DNA of 64,000 nucleotides, from NCBI GenBank assembly GCA_028281765.1, contig JANQJF010000059.1:124001-188000 (forward strand), given 5' to 3'. Of this stretch, positions 1 through 9,215 are shown in pieces (within the stretch, counting starts at the first letter, position 1; every line of letters starts with the position of its first letter). A program made the translations under genes and the position numbers. The notes beneath the pieces are model-generated. The model saw only the letters and a program-made list of their open reading frames with translations, was not told where the DNA came from and made no database searches. This DNA is from Planctomycetota bacterium. Its GTDB lineage: Bacteria; Planctomycetota; UBA1135; UBA2386.

Positions 1-527
1 AATCGGTCGACCTGCGCCTCGGGCAGCGGATACGTGCCCTCCTGCTCGACCGGGTTCTGGGTCGCCAGCACGAGGAACGGCTCGGGCAGCGAGTGCGTGT
101 CGCCGGCGAGCGAAACCTGCCGCTCCTGCATCGCTTCGAGCAGCGCGGACTGCACCTTGGCCGGCGCGCGGTTGATCTCGTCGGCGAGCACGAAGTTCGC
201 GAACAGCGGCCCGCGCTTGACCGACCATTCGCCCGTCTTCGGGTTGTACACCTGCGTGCCAAGCAAGTCGGACGGCAGGAGGTCCGGCGTGAACTGGATC
301 CGCCGGAAGTCCGCGCCGACCGCCTGCGCGAGCGTCGACACGGCGAGTGACTTCGCGAGACCCGGGAGTCCCTCGAGCAGCACGTGACCATCGGCGAGCA
401 GCGCGATCAGGAGACCGTCACACAGCTTGTCCTGACCGACGATGACTTCTTGGAGCGCACGGCGCACCGCCTGCAGCTGGCGGGCGTGGTCCTTGATCTG
501 TTCGGCAATCGCAACGACGTCTGTCAT
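1..527 (-). CDS. MoxR-family AAA+ ATPase, 3' part outside the window
   Basis: The gene starts at an ATG at 527 and is still open at base 1, so only the first 175 codons are visible. The visible part is a standard MoxR ATPase: Walker A GLPGLAKS at residues 53-60, Walker B VLADEIN at 113-119 followed by RAP, and the sensor motif ATQNP at 155-159. MoxR proteins are cytoplasmic chaperone-like ATPases that usually act with a DUF58 or von Willebrand A partner encoded downstream; that region lies beyond the window edge. The gene follows a small lipoprotein gene by 47 bp on the same strand, so co-transcription is plausible. The family call is firm; the substrate is unknown. Confidence 0.93.
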   Translation of the reverse strand, partial: MTDVVAIAEQIKDHARQLQAVRRALQEVIVGQDKLCDGLLIALLADGHVLLEGLPGLAKSLAVSTLAQAVGADFRRIQFTPDLLPSDLLGTQVYNPKTGEWSVKRGPLFANFVLADEINRAPAKVQSALLEAMQERQVSLAGDTHSLPEPFLVLATQNPVEQEGTYPLPEAQVDR

Positions 528-574
528 GCGAGAGAGAGGTACCGGCGGCCGCCGGAGGTTGCAAGGCGGCGGGG

Positions 575-916
575 CTAGCGGAGCCGCTCGAGGCGCTTCC
601 GGCGCTCGGCCTCGTAGGCCTCGCCGTGCAATCGCTTCAGCTCGGCGACCTCGGCCGCCATGCCCACCCGGCGCGCGCCCAGCGTGCCGTCCTCGTCGAG
701 ACCGTCGGCGATCGCTCGGTCGATCTCGGCCAAGTCTCGCTCGAGGGCGAAGATGCGTTCGACCGGCCCCTCGGGCGCCGATTCGGGGCGACTGGCCGGC
801 TGCGCGCTGTTCTCCTGCCAACGCGAATCGTACAGCACGTATTCCTTGCCGTACATCTCCGGCGGCTTGCAGCTCGCGAAGCAGAACAGAACGACGACCG
901 CAACCAACCTGAACAT
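575..916 (-). CDS. Small putative lipoprotein, coiled-coil
   Basis: About 113 residues. I chose the ATG at 916 because it gives a compact lipoprotein signal (MFRLVAVVVLFCFASC, lipobox FASC) instead of the GTG 21 bp upstream. The mature part has a short Pro/Ser/Glu-rich linker and then a charged helical stretch rich in Glu, Arg and Leu that looks like a coiled coil. No family was recognised. It lies between the large repeat protein upstream and the MoxR gene downstream on the same strand. The product is probably membrane-anchored; its role is unknown. Confidence 0.6.
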   Translation of the reverse strand: MFRLVAVVVLFCFASCKPPEMYGKEYVLYDSRWQENSAQPASRPESAPEGPVERIFALERDLAEIDRAIADGLDEDGTLGARRVGMAAEVAELKRLHGEAYEAERRKRLERLR

Positions 917-976
917 GGCGCCAGGGTACGCCAGCACGCTCGAGACGCCCAGCGGTTTCGGGGCTCGGCCCGTTCG

Positions 977-1032
977 GTAGCCGCATTCTCGTAGCCGGCC
1001 AGACTAGTAGCCAGCCCGGACTAGTAACCAGC
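977..1032. repeat. Degenerate short repeat at a gene 3' end
   Basis: The unit GTAGCC occurs at 977-982, 991-996 and 1007-1012, with a variant GTAACC at 1024-1029. The last two units share the longer core ACTAGTA(G/A)CCAGC (1003-1015 and 1020-1032). The copy at 1020-1032 contains the stop codon and last residues of the minus-strand gene ending at 1021, so the coding end appears to have been partly duplicated downstream. Function unknown; it may simply be slippage or duplication. Confidence 0.5.
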
Positions 1033-3648
1033 ACTGTCGGGCAGCGTCAGCTCGACCACATCCGTCTCGTCTTCGGCTCGGATCGTGACCGTCCCGAGCG
1101 ACACCATCGCGCGCCGCCAGGCCGCGGGATCGTCGCGGTGCTCCATCCAGAACTCGCGCGCGAGCACCGGATCGGTGAGCCGCTTGGGCGGCACGATCGC
1201 AGCGTAGTCGCCGACCGCGAGCCGCACGGTCGCGCGACCGTCGGCGTCGCCCACGGGCAGCTGCAGCGGGCGCTCGTGATCCGGGCTCTCGAGCTGGATC
1301 TTGAGACCGGGCATCGATTCTCCGTTCGCTCGGAGCAGGCGCAGGGTCACCTCGCGTGAACGGATCCGGAATTCGGCCTGCTTCTGCTCACCGGCCGCGA
1401 CGCGCACGCGTTCGGCGGCGAACAACTGCATGCGTTTCGGCGTGAGAACGGACACCCGCCACTCGCCCGCGCGCGCGAGCAACTCGAACCGCCCTTCCGC
1501 GTCACACTGCGCGCGGTGATACGACCGCTGCGGATTGCCCGCCGAGTCGTCGCCATGGTCGGCGACGAGGCGCACGTCCCCGCGATGGGGCTCGCCGTCG
1601 ACGAGCAGCCGGCCGCGCAGCGACGCGCGTACCTGATCGTCGAGCTGCAGGTCCTGGGTGCGCACCTCGCCGTCCTTCAGTCCCGGCAGTGGGTTCAGCG
1701 TCAGCGTCCGTGATCCCCATGCGAGGACGAGATCCCAATCGCCGGGCGGCACCCCGGCGATGCGATAGACGCCCTGGTCGTCGAACGGCACACGCGCGGA
1801 CGCTCCGAACGGGAACGTCTCGAGCGCGCGTCCGCGCAACCGCTGCAGCCGCACCCCGGGCCGGTCGGTCTCATCGTCGCCTGCCTGCTGCCGAAGCTGC
1901 TGCAGGAGGATCTTCGGTCGCAACTCTCCCGTGACCGTCGCCCCGGCCGTGACCTCGACACGCCACGGCTCGGCCAGCGCGGCAAGCCGCACTTCCGGCA
2001 CGACGCGCGGCACGTGCCCCGGCCCGAGCAGGCGGAGCGCGTACACGGCGTCGGGATGGCCGGCGAGCTCGAACCGACCTTCCGCGTCGGTCTCACCATC
2101 GCGGATGACGACCGCCCAATCCCGTCCGGTCGTCATGCGACCGTCCCCGTATCGCATCGCGAACGTCTCGAGGGTGACCGGCTCGGCGCGCGGCTCCAGC
2201 CATTCGACCCGCGTGCCGGCGACCGGCTGGCCGCCGACGTCGACGACCTGCACGGTCCGGGTCACCGGCGGCGCGACCTCGACCCGGACGCGCTGCGTGC
2301 CCTCGTCGGTCACGGCGAACTCGACGAAGCGCGACTGGACGAGTTCGCCCTTCGGCACCAAGACCGACAGCCAGTACGTGCCGCGTTCGAGGCCACGAAT
2401 CGTCGCGACTCCACCTTCATGCCGTCCCTGCGTGCGCAGCTCGTGATCATGGGTCGAGAAGCTCGACCGCGTGCCCGGCTTCGGCACGGCGCGAACCCCG
2501 AACGTCTCGACGGGTTCACCGGTGTCACTCCGCGTGACGGTGACGACGACGCCGACACCGCGACGCAGCACGACGCGCACGTTGCGAGCACCCCATTCGA
2601 TGTCCTTCTCGGTCGCCCCGAACTCGTATCCCGACTTCTGCGCGCGAACCTGAACCGGACCCTCGGGATCCTTGGGGTTCCGGCGCACACGGTACGATCC
2701 GTCCTTCTTCGTCAACACGAGATCGCGAGGGCCACGACGGAACGGCACGACGAGGATCATCGCGCCTTGGACCGGCGCCCCCGTGTCGTCGACGACGAAC
2801 CCGGAGATCGTCTCGACCTCGGACGGCGGCACGATGCGAACTTCGATCTCGGCGTCCTTCTGACCCGGCGCGAACTCGAGCGTCATGGGCTCGAGCAGCT
2901 CGTAACCCCGGAGCCGCACGTGCCACGCGCCCGACGCGGCGAGTCGCGCGAACGCGAAACGGCCATCCTGACCACTGGTCGCGCCACCGGGATCGAGCGG
3001 ACGCACGTCGCCGAAGTCGAAGCGCTCGTGGCTGAGATACAGCTCGACGTTGGGCTGCGGCACGCCGTCCCGATCGACGACGCGCCCCCGCACGCGGGTG
3101 CCCGCGGTCAGCCGGAGGTCGCCGAGATCAACGACCTGACCCACCGCGAGTTCGCTCCAGCGCACCGACAGCGGCACGCACTCCGTGGCGTTGAGGTCGA
3201 GGGAGAACTGGAACGGCGGCGGCGGCACGAAACGGAACTCGAACCGACCGTCCGCACCCGTCACCTGGCTGTCCGGGTTGTCCCACTGCACCTCCCCGTG
3301 CTCGAGGCGGTACTCCTGCATGCGCTGCGAGTTCGCCGGCCAGCCACCGAACTCCGCGCGCGCACCCGCAACGGGCTGGTCCGACGGTCCGATCACGCGA
3401 CCGCAGACGACGGTCTCCGTCGGCGCGGGCGGCCCCGCCTCGACCTCGGTGCGACCATCTCCCGACTCCGCACCGGATCCGGCCTCGGCCTGATCGCCAG
3501 GTAGCTCGCCTGTCGCGGCGTTCGGATCCGGCGGCGCGCCGTTTGCGCCCGGCTCGATCGACGGCGTGCCGCCGTCCGCCGGCGGCCAGAACGACCAGAC
3601 GGCCGCACCGACGACGATCACCAGCATTGCGACGAGCCACTTGTTCAT
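1021..3648 (-). CDS. Large envelope protein with carboxypeptidase-regulatory-like repeats
   Basis: 875 residues. The N-terminus has a hydrophobic segment (about residues 4-21) that is either a signal peptide or an anchor, followed by an acidic Pro/Gly/Glu linker to about residue 75. The rest is a series of beta-sandwich modules with the CarboxypepD_reg pattern, for example VVCGRVIGPSDQPVAGARAE, RVRGRVVDRDGVPQPNVEL and ISGFVVDDTGAPVQGAMILV, with more diverged copies towards the C-terminus. Such modules are usually adhesive or structural rather than catalytic, and no catalytic motif was seen. It is the last of three large genes separated by 24-25 bp, which suggests one transcript with the TMTC-like and HEAT-repeat proteins. 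Location outside the cytoplasmic membrane is inferred. Confidence 0.75.
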   Translation of the reverse strand: MNKWLVAMLVIVVGAAVWSFWPPADGGTPSIEPGANGAPPDPNAATGELPGDQAEAGSGAESGDGRTEVEAGPPAPTETVVCGRVIGPSDQPVAGARAEFGGWPANSQRMQEYRLEHGEVQWDNPDSQVTGADGRFEFRFVPPPPFQFSLDLNATECVPLSVRWSELAVGQVVDLGDLRLTAGTRVRGRVVDRDGVPQPNVELYLSHERFDFGDVRPLDPGGATSGQDGRFAFARLAASGAWHVRLRGYELLEPMTLEFAPGQKDAEIEVRIVPPSEVETISGFVVDDTGAPVQGAMILVVPFRRGPRDLVLTKKDGSYRVRRNPKDPEGPVQVRAQKSGYEFGATEKDIEWGARNVRVVLRRGVGVVVTVTRSDTGEPVETFGVRAVPKPGTRSSFSTHDHELRTQGRHEGGVATIRGLERGTYWLSVLVPKGELVQSRFVEFAVTDEGTQRVRVEVAPPVTRTVQVVDVGGQPVAGTRVEWLEPRAEPVTLETFAMRYGDGRMTTGRDWAVVIRDGETDAEGRFELAGHPDAVYALRLLGPGHVPRVVPEVRLAALAEPWRVEVTAGATVTGELRPKILLQQLRQQAGDDETDRPGVRLQRLRGRALETFPFGASARVPFDDQGVYRIAGVPPGDWDLVLAWGSRTLTLNPLPGLKDGEVRTQDLQLDDQVRASLRGRLLVDGEPHRGDVRLVADHGDDSAGNPQRSYHRAQCDAEGRFELLARAGEWRVSVLTPKRMQLFAAERVRVAAGEQKQAEFRIRSREVTLRLLRANGESMPGLKIQLESPDHERPLQLPVGDADGRATVRLAVGDYAAIVPPKRLTDPVLAREFWMEHRDDPAAWRRAMVSLGTVTIRAEDETDVVELTLPDSAGY

Positions 3649-3672
3649 GCGCCCACCATAGCGAGTCCGCGA

Positions 3673-5466
3673 TCACAGCTCGATCGACACGAGGCGCTCG
3701 GTGCGTCCGCCGACGCTCAGCTCGACGTGCACGCGACGGCCCGACAGCTCGGAGCGCAGCGGCAGCGACATCCGAAGCGCGTGACGACCGTCCGCTTCGG
3801 TAGAGCCGCGCGTGAACTCGTCGAGCTTCGCGCCCGTGTCATCGACGAGTCGCAACACCAGTGGAAGCGCGCCGGCCCCGTTCTCGGAGTCGACCAGCAT
3901 CTGCAGCTCCAGCTCGCCGCCGGCCCGGAGCCCGAAGACGGGGCAACGCGCGCAGCGGACGGTCAGATCTTCCGTCACCCGAAGCGGCCACCGATCGTCG
4001 ACGGGCTCGTCCACGATTTCGGCGCTCCATCGACTCGCCCGCTCGAGCCGACGCACGACGAGTCCGTCGGCTCGTCCGGAGTCCAGATGCGCGTCGATGA
4101 GCCGGAGTCCCTGCTCCCACGCGGACGCCCGGACGAGCGTGACCTGCGCGACCGCTTTCGCCGTGTGCACCGGCTCCATGAGTCGCGGCGACTCGTCCCG
4201 ATTCGCGTACAGGAACGCGCCATCGAACACGTCCGGGAGGTCGACGAGCAGCAGCGGCGCATCGTGCGTCGCGACAAAGTCCTCCGCTACGACATCGACC
4301 GCGCGTGCGATGCGTTCGGACTCGGCCCAAGGCCCCGCGTTGTTCCAAGCGACGACGAAGTAGCTCGCCACCGCGATCCCGATCAGCAACCCGCGCCGAG
4401 GCGCACAGCCGACCAAGAACCCCACGGCCAGAACCACGGCGACCGTCGGCTCGTAGAGCAACCGCGAACTCATCATGTTGACGACGGTCTCCGTCGAGAA
4501 CGGGGCGGCATACAGCGGCACGTTCGCGCACAGGATCCACGCGAACAGAAACAGCGCCGATGCGCGCGAGATCGACGCTCCCGTGCGGGTGCGCACGACG
4601 GCGAACAGCAGCACGGTGAAGGCCGACCCGTTGAGGACCATCAACACCCACCGCCAGAACTCCGGGTTCCGGAGCTCGTTCACCGGAGCGAGCGTCGCGT
4701 ATTGGAGCCACAGTCGGCTCGTCACGAACTCGAGCGACCCGACGTCGGGCGCATCCGGGTAGCTGCCCCCGATCACGCCCAACGTGTGGTACCGAAGCGC
4801 GAAGAACCCGACGACGAGCAACCAGTGTGGCACAGTCGCCTTGATCGTCGCGACCACGCGCTCGCGCACGGATCCCTCCGTTGCGACGAGCGCCCACGCG
4901 CTGAGGATCGGCGGCAGGGCGAGCGCGGTCTCCTTACTGCCGAGCGCGAGCGCGGTCGGGATGAGCGAAAGCCAGAGGTTGCAGCGCAAGAACATGAGCG
5001 TCGCGAGCAACATGAAGAACAGCGCCAGCACGTTGACCCGCGCCGACAACCACGTGCACGTTTCGGGGTGCGCGGGACTGATCGCGAAGAGCAGCGCGGC
5101 ACACCCGGCGGCGAGCGGCATCATGCCGAGCCGCAGCGCGATGCGAGCGATCAGGAGCGCGTTCCCGACGTGGAGCAGCAGGTTCGTCAGTCGGTAGCCG
5201 AACGGGTTCGCGCCCCACAGATCCCACTCGAACACGTAGCTGAGTTCGAGCACCGGCCGATACGTGCCCATCGCGAAACCGACGCGTGGCACCCAGAACC
5301 ACTGCAACATCTCGAAGTTCGAGACGTCGCGGAAGTACCAGCCGAACGCGTAGATATAGCCGAAGTCGTCGTAGACGAAGCCGCCGTTCAACGACGGCCC
5401 GTAGAGCACGAGCGCCGCCGCGAGTACGGCGGCCACGAGCAGCCAACTACGGGGCGAGGGAGTCAA
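3673..5466 (-). CDS. TMTC/PMT-like GT-C membrane protein
   Basis: 597 residues with roughly ten hydrophobic segments in the first 380 residues and a soluble C-terminal domain. The first lumenal loop carries the paired acidic motif GGFVYDDFG expected of GT-C enzymes. Further TMTC/DUF1736-type signatures follow: YRPVLELSY, RLTNLLLHVGNALL, a HPET segment and SKETALALPPIL. Members of this fold transfer sugars from polyprenyl-phosphate donors to proteins or lipids on the outer face of the membrane. The C-terminal 200 residues are not a recognised TPR domain. It sits 25 bp after the HEAT gene and 24 bp before the repeat protein gene. The fold assignment is reasonable; the reaction is inferred. Confidence 0.65.
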   Translation of the reverse strand: MTPSPRSWLLVAAVLAAALVLYGPSLNGGFVYDDFGYIYAFGWYFRDVSNFEMLQWFWVPRVGFAMGTYRPVLELSYVFEWDLWGANPFGYRLTNLLLHVGNALLIARIALRLGMMPLAAGCAALLFAISPAHPETCTWLSARVNVLALFFMLLATLMFLRCNLWLSLIPTALALGSKETALALPPILSAWALVATEGSVRERVVATIKATVPHWLLVVGFFALRYHTLGVIGGSYPDAPDVGSLEFVTSRLWLQYATLAPVNELRNPEFWRWVLMVLNGSAFTVLLFAVVRTRTGASISRASALFLFAWILCANVPLYAAPFSTETVVNMMSSRLLYEPTVAVVLAVGFLVGCAPRRGLLIGIAVASYFVVAWNNAGPWAESERIARAVDVVAEDFVATHDAPLLLVDLPDVFDGAFLYANRDESPRLMEPVHTAKAVAQVTLVRASAWEQGLRLIDAHLDSGRADGLVVRRLERASRWSAEIVDEPVDDRWPLRVTEDLTVRCARCPVFGLRAGGELELQMLVDSENGAGALPLVLRLVDDTGAKLDEFTRGSTEADGRHALRMSLPLRSELSGRRVHVELSVGGRTERLVSIEL

Positions 5467-5491
5467 CGGGACTCCGCGGCCGCGATCGAAC

Positions 5492-8404
5492 TCACCGGCC
5501 GGACGCTGCCTTGTCGGAGTCGCCGAGGAAACGGTAGCGCTCGGCGATCCCGCGCAGCGAGTCGTCGTCGGTCGCGATCGTCACGAGGCCGTAGTCTTCG
5601 CCAGTCGTGACGCGCAGCACGCGCGCCGCGAGCGGCCGCAGATACGCCGGGTTGGCTTCGACGAGCAGACGACTCAGCTCCGCGACCTGCGCGGTGCCGC
5701 TGCCCTCACCCAAGAGGTCGGCATTGAGCGTGTTCGACACCTTGTTCGCGGCGAGCGCCTCGATGAGCCACTGGCCCTGCGACGTGCTCGCGTGCGTCCG
5801 CCACCAGTTGCGGAGGAACGGCACGCGGTCGTTCCGTTCCGTGACGTCGATCCCGGTCATGCTCGCGATGACGGCCACGATCGGCAGCGGCTGCTCCGTC
5901 GTGTCCAGCATCTCGATGAGGATCGGCAGCGCAGAGGGATCGCCGAACTCGCCGAGCGTGCGCGCGGCTTCGAGCCGCACCGATGCGTTGTCACTCTCGA
6001 GGTGCGGACGCAGCGCCGGAGACCCGAGCACGTCGCCGAGTCCACGGATGAGTTGGAGCGCCATGATGCCGAGATCGTCGTCGGGCCCACGCAGCGCGAA
6101 AACCTTGCCGAGCTCGACAGCGGCACCCGGGTGACGCAGCTCCGCCATCGCCTGCAGCACGGCGCGCCGATCGGCGAGCGCCGGCGAGTAGAACGCGCCG
6201 CTGAGGATCGGGAACACCTCTTCGCCACCGATACGCGCGAGGGCGATCCAGATGATGCGACGCAGGTGCGGGCTCGTCTGCTCGCCACCTTCGACGAGGA
6301 TGTCGATCAGCGGCTGCCGCGCTTCGACGGCGCGCAGCTTGCCGAGCGTGAACGCCGCGGTCGTGCGGAGCGCCGTGTCCTTGTCCGCGAGCAGACCGAC
6401 GAGGAGCTCGACGGCGCGCACGTCCTTGATCTTGACGACCTCGTCCATCGCGGCGATACGCACCTCCTTGCTGCCGGTGCGGATCGACTCGAGGATCCGC
6501 TCGGGGCCGAGCAGACCGAACAGCCGCGCCAGCACGGCCGGGGCCTGATCATCGGCCTTGCTCTCGGCCACGGTCAGCAGCTTCTGCCACGGCGCGCTGT
6601 CACCGGCCGCGAGCACGAAGTCCGCGATCCGGTCGGAGTGCTCGTCCCAGATCTTGCGTCGCTCGAGGACCTGGAGGAGAGATGCGGCGTCTTCGGCATC
6701 GATGACCTGCCGCAACTCCGGCAGGCTGCCGAGGTGCTGCACCGCGAGACCCAGCTCGTCGCCCACGAGCGAATCGAGCCGCTCGATGATGCGGTCCGAC
6801 AGGCGCTCGGCGCGTTCGATCGGGTCGGTGTGAGCCGCGAGCCAGCGCCGCTCCGAGCGCCAGAAGGCCGTGACGTGCGGCTCCTTCTCCGGGTCGCGAT
6901 AGAGCTGCCAGCTGCGTGCGGACGCTGCGGTGCGGACCACGCCGCCGAGGCGGTCGATGACGCGCGTGCCCAGCAGCGGATCCGTCTGGCAGCGCGCACC
7001 GCGCACGGTCAGGCGCAGGCGCTTGCCCGTCGCCTCGAGCTCGCGCGCGCGCGAGTCGCGCATGAACCCCTTCTTCTCGAGATCGCCGATCAGCGCGACG
7101 AACTCGTCGCCGTCTACGAGCAGCTCGAGCACGAATTCCTTGGATGGCGGCAGCGGATCGATGTGCTCGCCGCGGAGCCGGATCCGGCCGCTCTGGTCCT
7201 CCCAGGTGAGCACAGCGTACTTCGCGCTCTCCGTGTCGACCGCGAGACGACGACGGGCGCCGACGTAGTCGGACTGCGTCTTCGCGTTGGACCACCACTC
7301 CCGCCAGCGGCGATTCTGCAGGCCGAACTCCTTGCCAGCGAACCGCGTCAGGCGTCGGCGCGCGAGGTCTTGGACCAGCGCGAGGTGCGGCACGGCCTCG
7401 CTCGAAGCGACGACCGTCACGAGGTTGTCGACGACGTCGCGGTCGGCGAAGTCGTCGCCAGAGGTCGCGCTGGAACGCCAGGCCATCCCCGCGAGCGCGA
7501 TCGACGCCGTCGTGCGCATGAACGCATCGGGCATGTCGAGCTCCGCGAGCAGGTGGTCCCGCATGTCGTCGGTCAGCAGTTCGCGGCCGGTCGTGTCCTC
7601 GATCGCGGAAAGCGCGTACGCGGCGAAGCCGAAGCCCCGCCCCTTCGCCGGCTGACGCACGATCTCCTGGAGCGGCGCCGCAACCTTCACGCCGCGCGCG
7701 ATCAAGGCACGGGTCGCGGTCTCGGCGACGCGGGCCTTGCCGTGTAGCGACTCGACGAGGAACTGCTCGACCTCGGGAGTTTCGATGCGCCCGAGCAGGC
7801 GGGTCGCGCGGACGCGCACCTCGGACCGCCCTTGGGTCGCGAGCGCGATCAGCTTGCTCGCGTCGTCCGGCACGAGATGACTCGCCAGTTCGGCCGCCGC
7901 GAAACGACGAACCGGATCCCGGCGCGCCGTCAGGCAGTCGAACAGCAGGTCGCGCGTTTTGTCACGACCGATGTCCGCCATTGTGCGCACGGCCACGCGC
8001 GTCGCCTTGCCGAGCGCGCGTGTCTGCAGGAGGAAGCGAATCTCTTCCGCGTGCACGGGTCCCCCGTACGTCGCGACGATCCGCATCAGCCCGTGCATGA
8101 GGTCGTCGTCCGCGAGCCGCGCGAGTTTGAGCGCGCGTTCGGGCGCGTCTTCGAACTCGACGCCGATCTTGCGAAGCAAGTCGTCCTCCGTCGTCACCGA
8201 CAGGAACCTCGACCGTCGCAGCTCGAACGCGCGCGCGTGGAAGCGTCGCTGGATCCCGTCCCGGATGACCGGATCCTGCGTGGCTTTCCGCGGTTGCTGA
8301 TTCTGCTGCTGAACGGGCGGAAGAATGATGCGACCTTCTCGGTCGCGAACGACGGTGCCGCCTTGCGGCGCCAGTGCGAGTATCGTCGTAGCTACCCAGA
8401 GCAT
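5492..8404 (-). CDS. Exported HEAT-repeat protein
   Basis: About 970 residues from the ATG at 8404, which begins a short signal-like sequence (MLWVATTILALAPQGG); the frame stays open to 8443 but that extension spoils the signal. Helical HEAT-type repeats fill the N-terminal third (for example around VRRFAAAELASHLVP and VRVRATRLLGRI) and the C-terminal half (VRIAAMDEVVKI, LRTTAAFTLGKL, VRLEAARTLGEF). A charged non-repeat region separates them. HEAT solenoids are protein-binding scaffolds, and no catalytic motif was seen. The gene follows nnrE by 62 bp and precedes the TMTC-like gene by 25 bp on the same strand. The partner is unknown. Confidence 0.75.
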   Translation of the reverse strand: MLWVATTILALAPQGGTVVRDREGRIILPPVQQQNQQPRKATQDPVIRDGIQRRFHARAFELRRSRFLSVTTEDDLLRKIGVEFEDAPERALKLARLADDDLMHGLMRIVATYGGPVHAEEIRFLLQTRALGKATRVAVRTMADIGRDKTRDLLFDCLTARRDPVRRFAAAELASHLVPDDASKLIALATQGRSEVRVRATRLLGRIETPEVEQFLVESLHGKARVAETATRALIARGVKVAAPLQEIVRQPAKGRGFGFAAYALSAIEDTTGRELLTDDMRDHLLAELDMPDAFMRTTASIALAGMAWRSSATSGDDFADRDVVDNLVTVVASSEAVPHLALVQDLARRRLTRFAGKEFGLQNRRWREWWSNAKTQSDYVGARRRLAVDTESAKYAVLTWEDQSGRIRLRGEHIDPLPPSKEFVLELLVDGDEFVALIGDLEKKGFMRDSRARELEATGKRLRLTVRGARCQTDPLLGTRVIDRLGGVVRTAASARSWQLYRDPEKEPHVTAFWRSERRWLAAHTDPIERAERLSDRIIERLDSLVGDELGLAVQHLGSLPELRQVIDAEDAASLLQVLERRKIWDEHSDRIADFVLAAGDSAPWQKLLTVAESKADDQAPAVLARLFGLLGPERILESIRTGSKEVRIAAMDEVVKIKDVRAVELLVGLLADKDTALRTTAAFTLGKLRAVEARQPLIDILVEGGEQTSPHLRRIIWIALARIGGEEVFPILSGAFYSPALADRRAVLQAMAELRHPGAAVELGKVFALRGPDDDLGIMALQLIRGLGDVLGSPALRPHLESDNASVRLEAARTLGEFGDPSALPILIEMLDTTEQPLPIVAVIASMTGIDVTERNDRVPFLRNWWRTHASTSQGQWLIEALAANKVSNTLNADLLGEGSGTAQVAELSRLLVEANPAYLRPLAARVLRVTTGEDYGLVTIATDDDSLRGIAERYRFLGDSDKAASGR

Positions 8405-8466
8405 GGCCGGCGGATCATACGGATCCGCGCGGTAGGGAGGCACTTTCCGATGGAAACCCTGCCGAA

Positions 8467-9081
8467 TCAGGGAATTCCGAGCGGCGCGACCTCGATTTCG
8501 CCCACCCGTTCGGCGGCGCCAGGCGCGACGAGGCCGTGCTTGGCCGCGGCGAACGTCACCGTGCGCTCCGCCCGGCAGACGGCGCCCAGAGCCTCGCCGG
8601 TGTCGCCGTGCAGGCCACTCGGGATGTCGACCGCGAGCTTCGGACCGGCCCCGCGGTTGAACGCTTCGACCCAGCGCGCAGCCTCACCCTCGAGCCCGCG
8701 CGTCAGCCCCGTGCCGAACATCGCATCGATCCAGACCGCGCCGTCGTGCTCGTCGGGGTCCGGAGGATCGGACGGCTCGAGCGTCCACCCGGCCGCGCGC
8801 AGGATCGCGACCTGCAGCGCGGCGTCCGGACACTTCGCCGGGTCCGGCTCCTGCCAGAAGAACACTTCGGCCGCCGCGCCGAGATGCCGTGCGGCCGCAA
8901 ACCCGTCGCCGCCGTTGTTGCCGGGCCCACAGAGGATGACGAAGCGCTCGCCCATCCGCCGCGCCGCCTCGGCCACGGCGCGCGACGCATTCTCCATGAG
9001 CAAGATCGACGGCATGCCGAGCCGCTCGACGGCATCGCGATCGATCGCCCGAGCCTCGGCGACGGAAATGGAGTGTCGCAT
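8467..9081 (-). CDS. nnrE: NAD(P)H-hydrate epimerase (YjeF N-terminal type)
   Basis: 204 residues, the length of a stand-alone YjeF_N enzyme, which interconverts the R and S hydrates of damaged NADH/NADPH so the dehydratase can repair them. Family motifs are present: MENASRA at 29-35, the nucleotide-binding loop GPGNNGGDGF at 52-61, DAMFGTGL at 119-126 and VDIPSGLHGDTG at 151-162. The companion ADP/ATP-dependent dehydratase domain is absent from this protein and was not found in the window. The start at 9081 lies inside a 17-bp tandem duplication that also creates an out-of-frame ATG upstream. The upstream gap holds inverted repeats and a plausible promoter. Confidence 0.9.
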   Translation of the reverse strand: MRHSISVAEARAIDRDAVERLGMPSILLMENASRAVAEAARRMGERFVILCGPGNNGGDGFAAARHLGAAAEVFFWQEPDPAKCPDAALQVAILRAAGWTLEPSDPPDPDEHDGAVWIDAMFGTGLTRGLEGEAARWVEAFNRGAGPKLAVDIPSGLHGDTGEALGAVCRAERTVTFAAAKHGLVAPGAAERVGEIEVAPLGIP

Positions 9082-9105
9082 TCGTCTCAGTGTCGCATTC
9101 GTCTC
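9072..9105. repeat. 17-bp perfect tandem duplication across the nnrE start
   Basis: The 17-bp unit at 9072-9088 is repeated exactly at 9089-9105. The first copy contains the nnrE start codon (9079-9081). The second copy places another ATG at 9098 which, because 17 is not a multiple of three, reads Met-Arg-His-stop on the minus strand. The result is a four-codon upstream frame ending before the real start. Confidence 0.9.
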
Positions 9106-9106
9106 T

Positions 9107-9183
9107 GATTAATACGCGACACTCAGTGTTACGAAATCGAAACGGTGCGCGGAGTTGTGCCCGTTACGCGTGCGTAACACTGA
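9107..9183 (-). promoter_or_regulatory. Putative nnrE promoter and operator-like inverted repeats
   Basis: On the minus strand TATTAA (9112-9107) is preceded by TTCGTA (9135-9130) with a 17-bp spacer, a plausible sigma-70-like promoter. An 11-bp inverted repeat TCAGTGTTACG (9123-9133) and its exact complement (9173-9183) flank the region, the first arm overlapping the -35 and spacer. A second near-palindrome of 16 bp at 9163-9178 has 7-bp arms GTTACGC and uses the same GTTACG half-site. The repeats look like binding sites for a dimeric regulator; no regulator is identified. Confidence 0.4.
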
Positions 9184-9215
9184 CTGTCGCGTCTTGCACG
9201 TAGACAGATTTGTCA

